Assembly (NCBI RefSeq): GCF_014648695.1
Contig: NZ_BMRP01000031.1
Coordinates: 1 to 64,000, forward strand
Source: Streptomyces albospinus
GTDB lineage: Bacteria; Actinomycetota; Actinomycetes; Streptomycetales; Streptomycetaceae
Length of the DNA stretch: 64,000 nucleotides
Direction of reading: 5' to 3'
Positions 36,245-44,875 of this stretch are shown one piece after another. The first letter of the stretch is position 1, and every line of letters starts with the position of its first letter. The translations under genes and the position numbers were made by a program. The notes beneath the pieces are model-generated. The model saw only the letters and a program-made list of their open reading frames with translations. It made no database searches and was not told the DNA's origin.

Positions 36245-37323
36245 AGGGCGTCATATTCGACGGTGAGCAGCCCCGGGTCGTGGACGATCTGGAGGTGCGG
36301 GATCCGGGGCCGGGCGAGGTGCTGGTGGGGATCCGGGCCGCGGGGCTGTGCCACAGCGATCTGTCGGTGATCGACGGGACCATTCCGTTCCCGGTGCCGG
36401 TGGTGCTGGGGCACGAGGGGGCCGGGGTGGTCGAGGCCGTGGGGGCGGGTGTGGACCATGTCGTGCCCGGTGACCATGTGGCGCTGTCGACGCTGGCGAA
36501 CTGCGGGGCGTGCGCGGAGTGCGACCGGGGGCGGCCGACGATGTGCCGCAAGGCGATCGGGATGCCCGGGAAGCCGTTCCGGCGGGGAGAGGCGCGGCTG
36601 TTCAACTTCGCGTCGAACTCGGCGTTCGCGGAGCGCACCGTCGTCAAGGCGGTGCAGGCGGTGAAGATCGCCCGGGACATTCCGCTGACGTCCGCGGCGC
36701 TGATCGGGTGCGGGGTGCTGACCGGGGTCGGCGCGGTGCTCAACCGGGCGAAGGTGGACCGCGGGGACTCCGTGGTGGTCATCGGGACCGGCGGTATCGG
36801 CCTCAACGTGCTCCAGGGCGCGCGGATCGCGGGCGCGTCGGTGATCGTGGCGGTGGACGCCAATCCGGCGAAGGAGGCGGTGGCGCGGCAGTTCGGGGCG
36901 ACGCACTTCGTCGACGCGTCGGCCGTCCCGGACACCGTGAAGGCGGTGAAGACGATCCTGCCGACCGGCGCCGACCACGCCTTCGAGTGCGTGGGCAGTA
37001 CGCGGCTGATCCGGCAGGCGATCGACCTGCTGGACCGGCACGGGCAGGCGGTGCTGCTGGGCGTTCCGCCGGCCACCGCCGAGGCGTCCTTCCTCGTCTC
37101 GTCGATGTACCTGGACAAGTCGATCCTGGGCTGCCGCTACGGATCCTCCCGCCCGCAGCGGGACATCGCCCTGTACGCCCGGCTCTACCGCGAAGGGCGG
37201 CTGCTGCTGGACGAGTTGGTGACCCGCACGTACGCGGTGGAGGACTTCGCCAAGGCGGCGGACGACGCGCACCACGGGCGGGTGGCGCGGGGGGTGCTGG
37301 TGTTCGGGCGGGACCGGGAGTGA
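36241..37323 (+). CDS. Zinc-dependent alcohol dehydrogenase (class III-like MDR)
   Basis: This 360-aa medium-chain dehydrogenase has the catalytic zinc motifs GLCHSDLSV and GHEGAGVV, and the structural zinc motif NCGACAECDRGRPTMC (about residues 84-99). The NAD site is VVVIGTGGIGLNVLQGARIAG. The family oxidises alcohols bound to diverse carriers, including CoA-linked side chains in steroid degraders. It is coupled to the preceding acyl-CoA dehydrogenase. Two tandem GCCGGCC-GGAG-GGCCGGC hairpins follow the stop. Confidence 0.92.
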   Translation: MKGVIFDGEQPRVVDDLEVRDPGPGEVLVGIRAAGLCHSDLSVIDGTIPFPVPVVLGHEGAGVVEAVGAGVDHVVPGDHVALSTLANCGACAECDRGRPTMCRKAIGMPGKPFRRGEARLFNFASNSAFAERTVVKAVQAVKIARDIPLTSAALIGCGVLTGVGAVLNRAKVDRGDSVVVIGTGGIGLNVLQGARIAGASVIVAVDANPAKEAVARQFGATHFVDASAVPDTVKAVKTILPTGADHAFECVGSTRLIRQAIDLLDRHGQAVLLGVPPATAEASFLVSSMYLDKSILGCRYGSSRPQRDIALYARLYREGRLLLDELVTRTYAVEDFAKAADDAHHGRVARGVLVFGRDRE

Positions 37324-37326
37324 GCG

Positions 37327-37376
37327 GCCGGCCGGAGGGCCGGCCCGGGGGGTGAGCCGCCGGCCGGAGGGCCGGC
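37327..37376. terminator. Two tandem identical hairpins
   Basis: GCCGGCC-GGAG-GGCCGGC occurs at 37327-37344 and again at 37359-37376, directly after the alcohol dehydrogenase stop. The duplication makes a double terminator at the end of the operon. Confidence 0.7.
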
Positions 37377-37569
37377 CCGAACCTTGCGAACCCTGGCCCT
37401 CCGGCCACTCGTTCGGTGCGACCGCTTCCCCGAAGCTGTCGGGGTGCCCCAGACACCGCCTGATCTGCCGCTGCGCGGGCCCGCCGAGGAGGCTCCCGCA
37501 GCGCCCCGGCCGCCCGGCCAGCCTGTCGACGGCGGAGGGAAGGCAGGGGCAGGGCCTTCCTCGCCTGCC

Positions 37570-37833
37570 CGCCCCTACGGCCTCGACTGGGTCGCCACCG
37601 TTCCCCCGACCATCGCCCTCTGCCGCGAGCACTACGGAGCAGACAGCGCCATCGTCTTCGGCTGGGTCCTCGGCGCCCACCGGGTGGGCGCCGCCCTCGT
37701 CGCCTACTTGGGCGGCCTCGCCCGCGACGCCTTCGGCACCTACGACCCGGTCCGGTACGCCTCCGGTGCACTGTGCGCGGTGGCGGCGCTGACGGCGGTG
37801 GTGGTCCGGGGGAAGAGGCGGGCGACGGCGTAG
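37570..37833 (+). pseudogene. C-terminal remnant of an MFS transporter
   Basis: The piece GLDWVATVPPTIALCREHYG followed by FGWVLGAHRVGAALVAYLGG and SGALCAVAALTAVVV matches the last three helices of a major-facilitator permease. The upstream sequence in the same frame is not transporter-like and there is no start signal, so the N-terminal three quarters are lost. It is not expected to be functional. Confidence 0.7.
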
Positions 37834-37844
37834 CGCCGGGCGGC

Positions 37845-38564
37845 TCAGCGGCGCTGTGATGCGGGGTGGCAGCGGAGGGCGACGGTGAGGGCAGCGACGG
37901 TGAAGGAGGTCACCAGCAGGGCCCAGCTGCGTCCGAGTTGGGTGAGGGCGGTCGCCCCGATGACGGCGCCGAGCGCGGTGCTGCCGATGAGGCCGAGGCG
38001 GCGCGGGGTGTGCGAGCCGGTGCCGGTGCAGGCGCCGTGGACAAGGGAGATCAACGCGCCGGTCAGGGCGAAGGTGGTGAGCAGCTCCGGTATCGCGAGG
38101 CTGCGGACGGCGGCGCAGCGGATGCCCATCGTCAGGGACAGCAGGGCCACCAGCGCGTGGTGACCGTGGCCGCCGGGGTGCCGGAACGAGATGACCGCGG
38201 CGGCCAGGAGGAGCAGGGCCTCGACGGCCATGGCCGTGCAGAACCAGTGGCGGGAGGCGGGGGAGGCCGCCCTGCGCAGGGCGGTCGCGGTGGCGGCGAC
38301 GCCGGACAGGAAACCGGTCAGGGCCAGCAGCGGGGTGAGCCGGGCGAGGTCCGGTGCGCCGCCGAGTGCGAAGCCGAACGCCACGACGTTGCCGGTCATC
38401 ATGCCGACGAAGACCTCGCCCAGGCCGAGGAAGCTGATGGCGTCGGTCATGCCGATGGTCACCGTCAGGGACAGCACCGCGGCCGGGAACGGATCGCCGG
38501 AGGACGGGGCCGGGACGGCGGGCGGGGGGTCGTCTCCCCGGGGCGGGCCAGGATCAGCAACCAT
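37845..38564 (-). CDS. YoaK/DUF1275 family membrane protein
   Basis: This 239-aa membrane protein has about six helices and the family features VLSLTVTIGMTDAISFLGLG, VFVGMMTGNVVAFGFALG near the start, and SLTMGIRCAAVRSLAIPELLTT. The function of DUF1275 proteins is unknown; some are linked to transport or stress. ATG 38564 is placed 8 bp after AAGGA; ATG 38570 is also possible. Confidence 0.87.
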   Translation of the reverse strand: MVADPGPPRGDDPPPAVPAPSSGDPFPAAVLSLTVTIGMTDAISFLGLGEVFVGMMTGNVVAFGFALGGAPDLARLTPLLALTGFLSGVAATATALRRAASPASRHWFCTAMAVEALLLLAAAVISFRHPGGHGHHALVALLSLTMGIRCAAVRSLAIPELLTTFALTGALISLVHGACTGTGSHTPRRLGLIGSTALGAVIGATALTQLGRSWALLVTSFTVAALTVALRCHPASQRR

Positions 38565-38674
38565 GCACATGATCCTTCGTGGATCCCCGCCGCCGTGCAA
38601 CCAATCACCGTGAATGGGCCGAAAACCTCCGTATCGGGGCTTCTTTCGGGAAAGTGCCCCGGCCGGGGGCTCCG

Positions 38675-39316
38675 TCAGCCGTCGAACCGCCCGAACGCCC
38701 CCCGGTGGAAGAGGAGGGGGCCGCGTTCGGCGGCAGCCGGGTCGGTGCCGAGGGCGTCGACGCGGCCCACGACGATGAGGTGGTCGCCGCCGGTGTGGAC
38801 GGCGTGGATGGTGCAGTCGATCCAGGCGGGGACGTCCGCGAGGCGGGGTGCGCCGGTGGCGGGGGCCGGGGTGTGGCCGACGCCGGCGAACTTGTCGGCG
38901 CCGCTGACCGCGAAGGCGCGGCAGAGGGCGCCCTGTCCGGCGCCGAGGATGTTGACGCAGAAGACGCCGGCGCGGGCGATCCGCGGCCAGGTCGTCGAGG
39001 TGCGGGCGACCATGAAGGCCACCAGGGGCGGGTCCAGGGAGAGGGAGGCGAAGGACTGGCAGGCGAAGCCGGCCGGGCCCGCCGCGTCCGGGGTCGCCGG
39101 GGCCGTGATGATCGTGACGCCGCTCGCGAAGTGGCCCAGGACGGCGCGGAATTCGGCCGGGTCCAGGGGGGCGCGTTCGTCCTCCCGCACGGCGCGGAGG
39201 GCGGGGCGGGGGAGTGCGGCGGGGTCCTGTGCGGCCGGGGGAGCGGCCTTGGTCGGTGCGCCCACGGAGCGGAGGTAGCGCACTGCGGTGGCCGCCATTC
39301 CGGCGTGTCCCATCAT
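38675..39316 (-). CDS. Flavin reductase-like protein (HsaB/HpaC type)
   Basis: This 213-aa FMN-binding split-barrel protein contains FRAVLGHFASGVTIITA, GFACQSFASLSLDPPLVAFM, and GVFCVNILGAGQ. Such proteins supply reduced flavin to two-component aromatic or steroid hydroxylases. No monooxygenase component is adjacent. Operator site 4 lies 13 bp upstream of the start, so it belongs to the regulon. The first 45 residues are variable. Confidence 0.88.
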   Translation of the reverse strand: MMGHAGMAATAVRYLRSVGAPTKAAPPAAQDPAALPRPALRAVREDERAPLDPAEFRAVLGHFASGVTIITAPATPDAAGPAGFACQSFASLSLDPPLVAFMVARTSTTWPRIARAGVFCVNILGAGQGALCRAFAVSGADKFAGVGHTPAPATGAPRLADVPAWIDCTIHAVHTGGDHLIVVGRVDALGTDPAAAERGPLLFHRGAFGRFDG

Positions 39317-39328
39317 GCCTGCATTGAA

Positions 39329-39345
39329 TCTGATGCTGCGTCAGA
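39329..39345. promoter_or_regulatory. Acyl-CoA-regulon palindrome, site 4
   Basis: TCTGATG-CTG-CGTCAGA, 13 bp upstream of the flavin reductase ATG, where it should cover the transcription start. Confidence 0.8.
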
Positions 39346-39508
39346 TGGGAAGGGCGGGCGCCACCCTGAAGGGTGGTTTGGGGGGAACTCCGGGGGCGGA
39401 TCAGGGGTATTCGGGGGAGCGCGAGGGGCGCTCCTGATTGCGCGCCGAGCGCACGGGTACGTCCACCTCGGTCGCGCCGTAGCCAAGCACGGGGGAGTGT
39501 TCCGGTAC

Positions 39509-40090
39509 ATGGCCGATGTGACACCGCCGGCATCCATGTCCGCCGCGTCATCCGTATCGCCCACCTTCGACGAGGTCTTCTGCGGCCTGCTGCCCCGGCT
39601 CTACCGGCGGGCGGTGATGCTGGCCGGATCGCGGCAGTCCGCCGAGGACGTGGTGCACGAGGCGTATCTGAAGCTGGCCGCCCGGCCGCAGCGCTTCCTC
39701 GCGCACCCGGAGCCGTACGCCTACGCCTTCACCGCCGTGCTCAGCGTCGCCCGGGACGCGTACCGCAAGGACCGCCGGCAGGTGCTGGTCGACGAGGTGG
39801 CGGGAGTGGAAGGGGCCGAGGACGCGGGAGTGGGCGGTGGCGGGTACGGCGGATGGGACGGCGGGGTGGCGCGGCGGCATGCGGAGCTGGAGGCGGTGCG
39901 GCTGCTGGGGCGGCTGTCGCACCGGCAGGCGGGGATCGTGATCCTGGTCGATCTGGACGGGTACACGATCGACCAGGCCGCGAAGATCATGAAGGTGCAT
40001 CGCGGCACCGCGGCCCGGCACCGGGCGCGGGCCCTGGACAGGCTGCGCGCGTACCTCGTCGAATCGGAGCACGGGCAGGCCGGGAGGTGA
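39509..40090 (+). CDS. ECF-type RNA polymerase sigma factor
   Basis: This 193-aa protein has region 2 (about residues 25-95: FCGLLPRLYRRAVMLAGSRQ, AEDVVHEAYLKLAARP) and region 4 (about 135-185: LSHRQAGIVILVDLDGYTID, GTAARHRARALDRLRAYL). A Gly-rich linker separates them. ATG 39509 follows GGGGGAG by 12 bp; ATG 39536 is an alternative. Its GTGA overlap with the next gene suggests that the membrane protein controls it. Confidence 0.9.
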   Translation: MADVTPPASMSAASSVSPTFDEVFCGLLPRLYRRAVMLAGSRQSAEDVVHEAYLKLAARPQRFLAHPEPYAYAFTAVLSVARDAYRKDRRQVLVDEVAGVEGAEDAGVGGGGYGGWDGGVARRHAELEAVRLLGRLSHRQAGIVILVDLDGYTIDQAAKIMKVHRGTAARHRARALDRLRAYLVESEHGQAGR

Positions 40091-40695
40091 GCGGCACGGT
40101 GGACGCGGGGCCACGGTACGGCGGCGCGGACGAGGAGGCCGCGGCGCTGCTGCGGGCGCGACTGCGGCTCGCCGACGAGCAGATCGGGACGCCGGCCGGA
40201 TTGTGGGACCGGATCCGGGAGCAGCCGGGCGCGGGGCGGCAACCGGCGGGCGCGTGGGCGCTGCGGCGCCCCTTCGCCGTCGCGCTGGCCGTGGCCGCCG
40301 CGGTGGCGGCGGTGGCGCTGGGCGTGTGGTGGCTGGTGCGGCCGGGGCCGGTGGACATCCGGCCGGCCGGCCCGCCCGGGACGGTGCCGGTCACGGTCTA
40401 CAACAGCGAGGAGGCGTGCCGTACGAGCCGGACCATGGAGTGTGCGCTGCGGCTGGCCAAGGACCCGCACACCGCCTATGCGGCGCGCGGGAACCTCGCC
40501 GGGCGGGTCTGGCACGGGGAGGTCCTGTGGGTGCGCTGCGTGGCCTCGGACGGGCAGCTGCTGCGGGACGAGGAGGGGGTCACCTCCACCCGCTGGTACC
40601 GGGTCACCGGCGGGGACGGGGTGTCGGGATGGCTGCCGGGGGTGCGGACCCGTAATACGCGGGAGGTGCCCGAGTGCCCGGCGGGGGCGCGGTGA
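40087..40695 (+). CDS. Single-pass membrane protein coupled to the ECF sigma factor
   Basis: This 202-aa protein has a cytoplasmic N-terminus (1-58), one membrane helix (FAVALAVAAAVAAVALGVWWLV, about 60-82) and an extracellular part with four Cys (ACRTSRTMECALR, VRCVAS, VPECPA) that may be a small SH3-like domain. The topology and 4-bp overlap fit an anti-sigma factor, but no HxxxCxxC zinc motif is present and I do not recognise the family. Confidence 0.8.
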   Translation: MSGTVDAGPRYGGADEEAAALLRARLRLADEQIGTPAGLWDRIREQPGAGRQPAGAWALRRPFAVALAVAAAVAAVALGVWWLVRPGPVDIRPAGPPGTVPVTVYNSEEACRTSRTMECALRLAKDPHTAYAARGNLAGRVWHGEVLWVRCVASDGQLLRDEEGVTSTRWYRVTGGDGVSGWLPGVRTRNTREVPECPAGAR

Positions 40696-40730
40696 GCGGC
40701 CTGCGCCCCCCCGCAGGCGGTGGGACGCGG

Positions 40731-41612
40731 TCAGCGCCCCCGGTAGGTGGGAGGGCGGCGCTCCACGAAAGAGGCGACGCCCTCCTGTGCGTCCGCCGTC
40801 GTCATGGTGATCTCCTGGGCGGTGGCCTCGGCGGCGAAGGCAGTGCCGCGGTCGGTGTCCAGGGAGGCGTTGACCAGCGCTTTGGTGAGGGCGAGGGCGC
40901 GGGTGGGGCCGGCGGCCAGGCGCTCGGCCCACTCCCGGGCGGTCTTCGCCAACTCGCCGTCGGGGACGACCCGGTTGACCAGGCCCAGGCGCGCGGCCTC
41001 GGCGGCCGGTACGGCGTCGCCGAAGAACATCAGCTCCTTGGCGCGCTGCGGGCCGATGAGCCGCGGCAGCAGATAGGCGCCGCCGCCGTCCGGGACCAGC
41101 CCGCGGCGCGCGAACACCTCGATGAACCGCGCCGATTCGGCGGCCAGCACCAGATCGCAGGCGAACGCGAGATGCGCGCCGATCCCGGCGGCGGTCCCGT
41201 TGACGGCGGCGATCACCGGCTTCTCGCAGTCCAGTACGGCCGCGATGAACCGCTGGGCGCCGTTCCGGATCATCCGCGCGACATCGCCGGGCACCCGGTC
41301 GCCGCCGTCCGCCCCGCCCGCCGGCGGCGAGCCGCGCAGATCGGCGCCCGCGCAGAACCCCTTGCCGGTCGCGGTGATCACCACGGCCCGTACGTCCGGG
41401 TCGGCGGAGGCGTCGGCGAGCCGGCCGATGAGGCGTTCGCGCTGGTCCCAGGTGAGGGCGTTCATGGCGTCCGGGCGGTTGAGGGTGAGCCACGAGACGC
41501 CGTTGTCAGTGGCGTGGAGTATCAAGGAATCGACGGGATCGGCAGGGCCGGCGGCAGGCGCCGGGCTCTCGCCGGCGGGGGATGCGGCGCGGGGGGACGG
41601 TGCGGAGGTCAT
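40731..41612 (-). CDS. Enoyl-CoA hydratase/isomerase (crotonase family)
   Basis: This 293-aa protein has the crotonase oxyanion-hole segments KGFCAGADLRGS and NGTAAGIGAHLAFACDLVLA. ARRGLVPDGGGAYLLPRLIG contains Asp where Glu is common in hydratases. The first 35 residues are Ala/Pro-rich and variable. It is probably the hydration step for an enoyl-CoA. It lies 73 bp behind, and is likely co-transcribed with, the acyl-CoA synthetase. Confidence 0.92.
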   Translation of the reverse strand: MTSAPSPRAASPAGESPAPAAGPADPVDSLILHATDNGVSWLTLNRPDAMNALTWDQRERLIGRLADASADPDVRAVVITATGKGFCAGADLRGSPPAGGADGGDRVPGDVARMIRNGAQRFIAAVLDCEKPVIAAVNGTAAGIGAHLAFACDLVLAAESARFIEVFARRGLVPDGGGAYLLPRLIGPQRAKELMFFGDAVPAAEAARLGLVNRVVPDGELAKTAREWAERLAAGPTRALALTKALVNASLDTDRGTAFAAEATAQEITMTTADAQEGVASFVERRPPTYRGR

Positions 41613-41685
41613 GGGGGAGCGGCTCCAGAGGAAGGGACGGGGAAAGGGCGTCGGGGGCCGGGGACTTGGCGGGGACGCGCCACGG

Positions 41686-43953
41686 TCAATGGCACACGGC
41701 CAGTGCGTCCAGCGCCACCGCACCCTGGCCGCGGGGCAGCACGACCAGCGGATTGATGTCCAACTCCGCCAGCTCGCCGCCGAGTTCCAGGGCCATCCGC
41801 TCCACCCTGAGGACGACCTCGACCAGCGCGTCGACATCCGCGGGCGGCGCGCCGCGTACGCCCTCCAGGAGCGCATGGCCGCGGAGTTCGCCGAGCATCG
41901 CGCGGGCCCGGTCCTCGCCGAAGGGCGGTACGCCCACCGCGATGTCCCGCAGGACTTCGACCAGCACCCCGCCCAGGCCGACGGAAACGGTCGGCCCGAA
42001 GAGCGTGTCGTGGGTGACGCCGACGACCATCTCGACGCCCCGCTCGACCATCTGGCAGACCAGCACGCCGTCCAGCGGCACGCCTTCGTAGCGGGCGATC
42101 TCGGTCAGCTCGCGATAGGCGTCCCTGACCTGGCTGGCCGAGGTCAAACCGACCTTGACCAGGCCCAGTTCGGTCTTGTGGGCCAGTTGCGGGCCGGAGC
42201 CCTTCATGACCACCGGATAGCCGACCAGGCTCGCCGCCCGTACCGCCGCCGCCGCGCTGGTCACCAGCTGTTCGCGCGGCACGCGGATGCCGTAGGCGCG
42301 CAGCAGCTGCTTCGCCGCGTGCTCGCTCAGCTGCTCGCCCGGCCGCATCAGCGCCTGCGCCTTGCGGAAGGAGGGGGACAGCACCCGCGGCGCCTCGTCG
42401 AAGGGCGAGCGGTAGCCGGCGGCGAAGCGGTGGTGGTCGAGGTAGGCGCGGACGGCGGTGATGCAGTTGGCGAAGGTGCGGAAGGTCGCCACGCGCGAGG
42501 AGCCGAGGAGGGTGCGGCGATAGGCGTCCTCGGTGCCGACCGGCGAGCCCCAGACCACGCACACCGGCTTGTCCGTCTGCTCCGCCGCGTCCACCAGGTC
42601 CTGCGCCAGCCTGTCGCTCATCGGCGGGAAGGGGCCGGTGATCGGGCAGATGAGCACGCCCACGGACGGGTCGGCGAGGATCGCGTCGAGGATCTTGCGC
42701 CCGCGCCAGTCGCCGACCGGGTGGCCGCCGTTGTCGATCGGGTTGGCGACGTTGAGGTAGTCCGGTATCCACTGGTGGAGTTCGGCCTGCTTGGCGTCGG
42801 ACAGGGTGGGCAGCCGCAGGCCCGCCGCGGTCGCCAGATCGGAGAAGTGGGCGCCGGTGCCGCCGGAGATCGAACAGACGGCGATGCCCTCGGCGGTGGG
42901 CTTCCTGGCGCGGGCCAGCAGCGCCGCGGTGTCCTGGAGTTCGTCGAGCCCGTCCACCCGGATCACACCGAACTGGCGCATCGCGGCGTCCACCACCTCG
43001 TCCGCGCCGGTGAGTTTGCCGGTGTGCGAGGCGGCCGTCCGGGCGCCGGTCTCGGTGCGGCCGACCTTGACGACGACCACCGGCACCTTGTTGCGGGCGG
43101 CGCGGTCGGCGGCGAGCAGAAAGCTGCGCCCGTCCTTGAGCCCTTCCACATACGCGGCGATCGCCCCGACCTCGGGACGGGTGGCGAAGTAGGAGAGGAA
43201 GTCGGCGGTCTCCAGATCGGCCTCGTTGCCGGTCGGGGCCCAGTGCGAGAGGCGGATGCCCAGTTCCTGGAGGGTGAAGACGGGCCGGCCCTGGTGGCCT
43301 GACTGCGTGATCAGCGCGATGGCCGGACCGTCCAGATCGTCGCGGAACTTCTCGAAGGCGTTGAGGTTGGTGTTGGGCCCGAGGAGCCGCAGGCCGGAGC
43401 GTTCGACGGCCTCGGCGAGCCGGGCCTGGGCGGCGGCCCCGTCCGCACCGGTCTCGGCGAATCCGGAGGCGAAGGCGACCGCGAACTTCACCTTGGCCTC
43501 GGCGAGTTGCTCGATGACCGGCAGCGGCTCCCCGACCAGCAGCACGGCGAGGTCGACGGCTTCGGGCAGCTCGCCGACGGTGGCGTGGCAGGCCCGGCCG
43601 AAGACCTGCGCGCGTCCCGGGTTGACGGGGTGGAGCCGGGCGCCGACCCGCTCCGCCCAGGCGATGAGCTGGCGGGTGATGCCGGTGTTGGGGCGGCCTT
43701 CGCTGTCCGAGGCGCCGATCACCGCCACGGACTCGGGCCGGAAGAAGCGGTCCAGGTCGGGGACGGGGGCGCTCAGCGGACGGCCGCTGACGTCGCGGTC
43801 GACGGCGCCGTCGCCGCTGCCGTCGCCGAGCCGCCCGGCGTCGCCACGCGGGTCGGTCATGCTGTGGACGGTGTGTGGGGGTTGCTCCCCGCAGGCCACG
43901 ACGCGGGCCGGCCGGGAGTGCGTGGTGAGGGTGCCGTGAGTCGATCCAAGCAT
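41686..43953 (-). CDS. Acetate--CoA ligase family (ADP-forming type) acyl-CoA synthetase
   Basis: This 755-aa protein combines a CoA-binding Rossmann domain (FFRPESVAVIGASDSEGRPN, about residues 65-160), succinyl-CoA ligase-like domains (ITQSGHQGRPVF, VVVKVGRTETGARTAASHTG) and a C-terminal ATP-grasp domain (LLRAYGIRVPREQLV, YPVVMKGSGPQLAHKTELG, LDINPLVVLPRG). It is a fused alpha-beta NDP-forming synthetase as used in actinobacterial acyl-CoA pathways. The start MLGSTHGTLTTHSRPARVV at 43953 is plausible; ATG 43860 is an alternative. Operators lie 170-350 bp upstream. Confidence 0.9.
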   Translation of the reverse strand: MLGSTHGTLTTHSRPARVVACGEQPPHTVHSMTDPRGDAGRLGDGSGDGAVDRDVSGRPLSAPVPDLDRFFRPESVAVIGASDSEGRPNTGITRQLIAWAERVGARLHPVNPGRAQVFGRACHATVGELPEAVDLAVLLVGEPLPVIEQLAEAKVKFAVAFASGFAETGADGAAAQARLAEAVERSGLRLLGPNTNLNAFEKFRDDLDGPAIALITQSGHQGRPVFTLQELGIRLSHWAPTGNEADLETADFLSYFATRPEVGAIAAYVEGLKDGRSFLLAADRAARNKVPVVVVKVGRTETGARTAASHTGKLTGADEVVDAAMRQFGVIRVDGLDELQDTAALLARARKPTAEGIAVCSISGGTGAHFSDLATAAGLRLPTLSDAKQAELHQWIPDYLNVANPIDNGGHPVGDWRGRKILDAILADPSVGVLICPITGPFPPMSDRLAQDLVDAAEQTDKPVCVVWGSPVGTEDAYRRTLLGSSRVATFRTFANCITAVRAYLDHHRFAAGYRSPFDEAPRVLSPSFRKAQALMRPGEQLSEHAAKQLLRAYGIRVPREQLVTSAAAAVRAASLVGYPVVMKGSGPQLAHKTELGLVKVGLTSASQVRDAYRELTEIARYEGVPLDGVLVCQMVERGVEMVVGVTHDTLFGPTVSVGLGGVLVEVLRDIAVGVPPFGEDRARAMLGELRGHALLEGVRGAPPADVDALVEVVLRVERMALELGGELAELDINPLVVLPRGQGAVALDALAVCH

Positions 43954-44122
43954 CGCAGACGCCCGCTCCTGTGTGACGGCTCTCGTTGACTGCACTGTGC
44001 GCCGCACCGCACACTGCACCGCGTGCGATGCGGCGCACCTGTCGGCTTGCGCTGCACCACGCATGCCGCACGCCGCGCGCCGCGCATTGCACTGCACCGC
44101 TCCCGCTCCGTACGTGGCGATA

Positions 44123-44139
44123 CCTGACGCCTAGTCAGA
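44123..44139. promoter_or_regulatory. Acyl-CoA-regulon palindrome, site 5
   Basis: CCTGACG-CCT-AGTCAGA; two arm mismatches. It is 24 bp from site 6, between the acyl-CoA synthetase and DUF35 genes. Confidence 0.65.
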
Positions 44140-44146
44140 TTACTGA

Positions 44147-44163
44147 ACTGACGGCATGTCAGG
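44147..44163. promoter_or_regulatory. Acyl-CoA-regulon palindrome, site 6
   Basis: ACTGACG-GCA-TGTCAGG, with the core TGACG/GTCAG kept. It follows site 5 by 24 bp centre to centre. Confidence 0.6.
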
Positions 44164-44284
44164 AATGGGGCTGCACGGTAAAGCTTCACGGGGTGGACCC
44201 GAGGGCGCTCCGGCCGGGCCGGTCCCGAGGGTGCTCCGGCCGGGCCGGCCTCGGCCTCTTGCGCACCGGCCGCCCATCCGCTGA

Positions 44285-44301
44285 ACTGACGTACCGTCGG
44301 A
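44285..44301. promoter_or_regulatory. Acyl-CoA-regulon palindrome, site 7
   Basis: ACTGACG-TAC-CGTCGGA, 68 bp before the DUF35 ATG. Confidence 0.6.
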
Positions 44302-44368
44302 AGACCCGTAGGGGATGCCGTCAGGGGATCGCCGGACGGGAACAGCGGTGCGCGCTGGGGGTGTGCGG

Positions 44369-44875
44369 ATGAGTGCGGGACGTACGGGGAACCCGGCCGG
44401 AGCGGCAGGCGCCGCCGGGAGGGCGGTGGCGCGGTGCGATCTGCCGGAGCCGGACGCCTTCACCCGGCCGTACTGGGACGCCGCGGGCGAGGGGCGGCTG
44501 CTGCTGCGCCGGTGCCGGGCCGAGGGGTGCGGGGCGGTCCACCACTACCCGCGCGAGTTCTGCCCGCACTGCTGGAGCGAGGACGTCGTCTGGGAGCCGG
44601 CCGCCGGCCGCGCCACTCTCTACACCTGGTCCGTCGTGCACCGCAACGACCTTCCGCCCTTCGGCGACCGGGTCCCGTACGTGGCGGCCGTGGTCGAACT
44701 CGCCGAAGGCCCCCGGATGATGACCGAGGTGACGGACTGCGCGGCGGCGGACCTCCGGATCGGGATGCCGCTCACGGTGCACTTCCGCAGGGACCTCCCG
44801 GACTCACGCGAGGAAGGGGCGGCGGGCGGCGGCGGGTGCGCGGTCCCGGTCTTCCGGCCGGCGCGCGACGGGTGA
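44369..44875 (+). CDS. DUF35 zinc-ribbon/OB-fold protein
   Basis: This 168-aa protein has a rubredoxin-like zinc ribbon with ligands in CRAEGCGAVHHYPREFCPHC (about residues 50-69) and an OB fold (YTWSVVHRNDLPPFGDRVPY, VVELAEGPRMMTEVTDC). DUF35 proteins partner thiolase-like SCP-x or Ltp proteins in CoA thiolysis or retro-aldol cleavage. The likely partner is the thiolase-like gene at 48246 or 58814. ATG 44369 with GGGGG 8 bp upstream. It overlaps the GNAT gene. Confidence 0.85.
   Translation: MSAGRTGNPAGAAGAAGRAVARCDLPEPDAFTRPYWDAAGEGRLLLRRCRAEGCGAVHHYPREFCPHCWSEDVVWEPAAGRATLYTWSVVHRNDLPPFGDRVPYVAAVVELAEGPRMMTEVTDCAAADLRIGMPLTVHFRRDLPDSREEGAAGGGGCAVPVFRPARDG

Larger units (their letters stand above)
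43954..44368. other. Divergent control region with three operator copies and short repeats
   Basis: This 415-bp region holds sites 5, 6 and 7 of the acyl-CoA palindrome. A GCAC/TGCAC-rich stretch (43988-44100) repeats GCACTGCACCGC-like words. A 26-bp tandem duplication lies at 44198-44249 (CCCGAGGGCGCTCCGGCCGG unit). No gene is seen. Confidence 0.6.

Noticed and set aside
43954-44097. Cys-rich N-terminal extension of the acyl-CoA synthetase from 44097
   Set aside because: The residues come from GCAC-type repeats and would overlap the control region; the family N-terminus fits the start at 43953.
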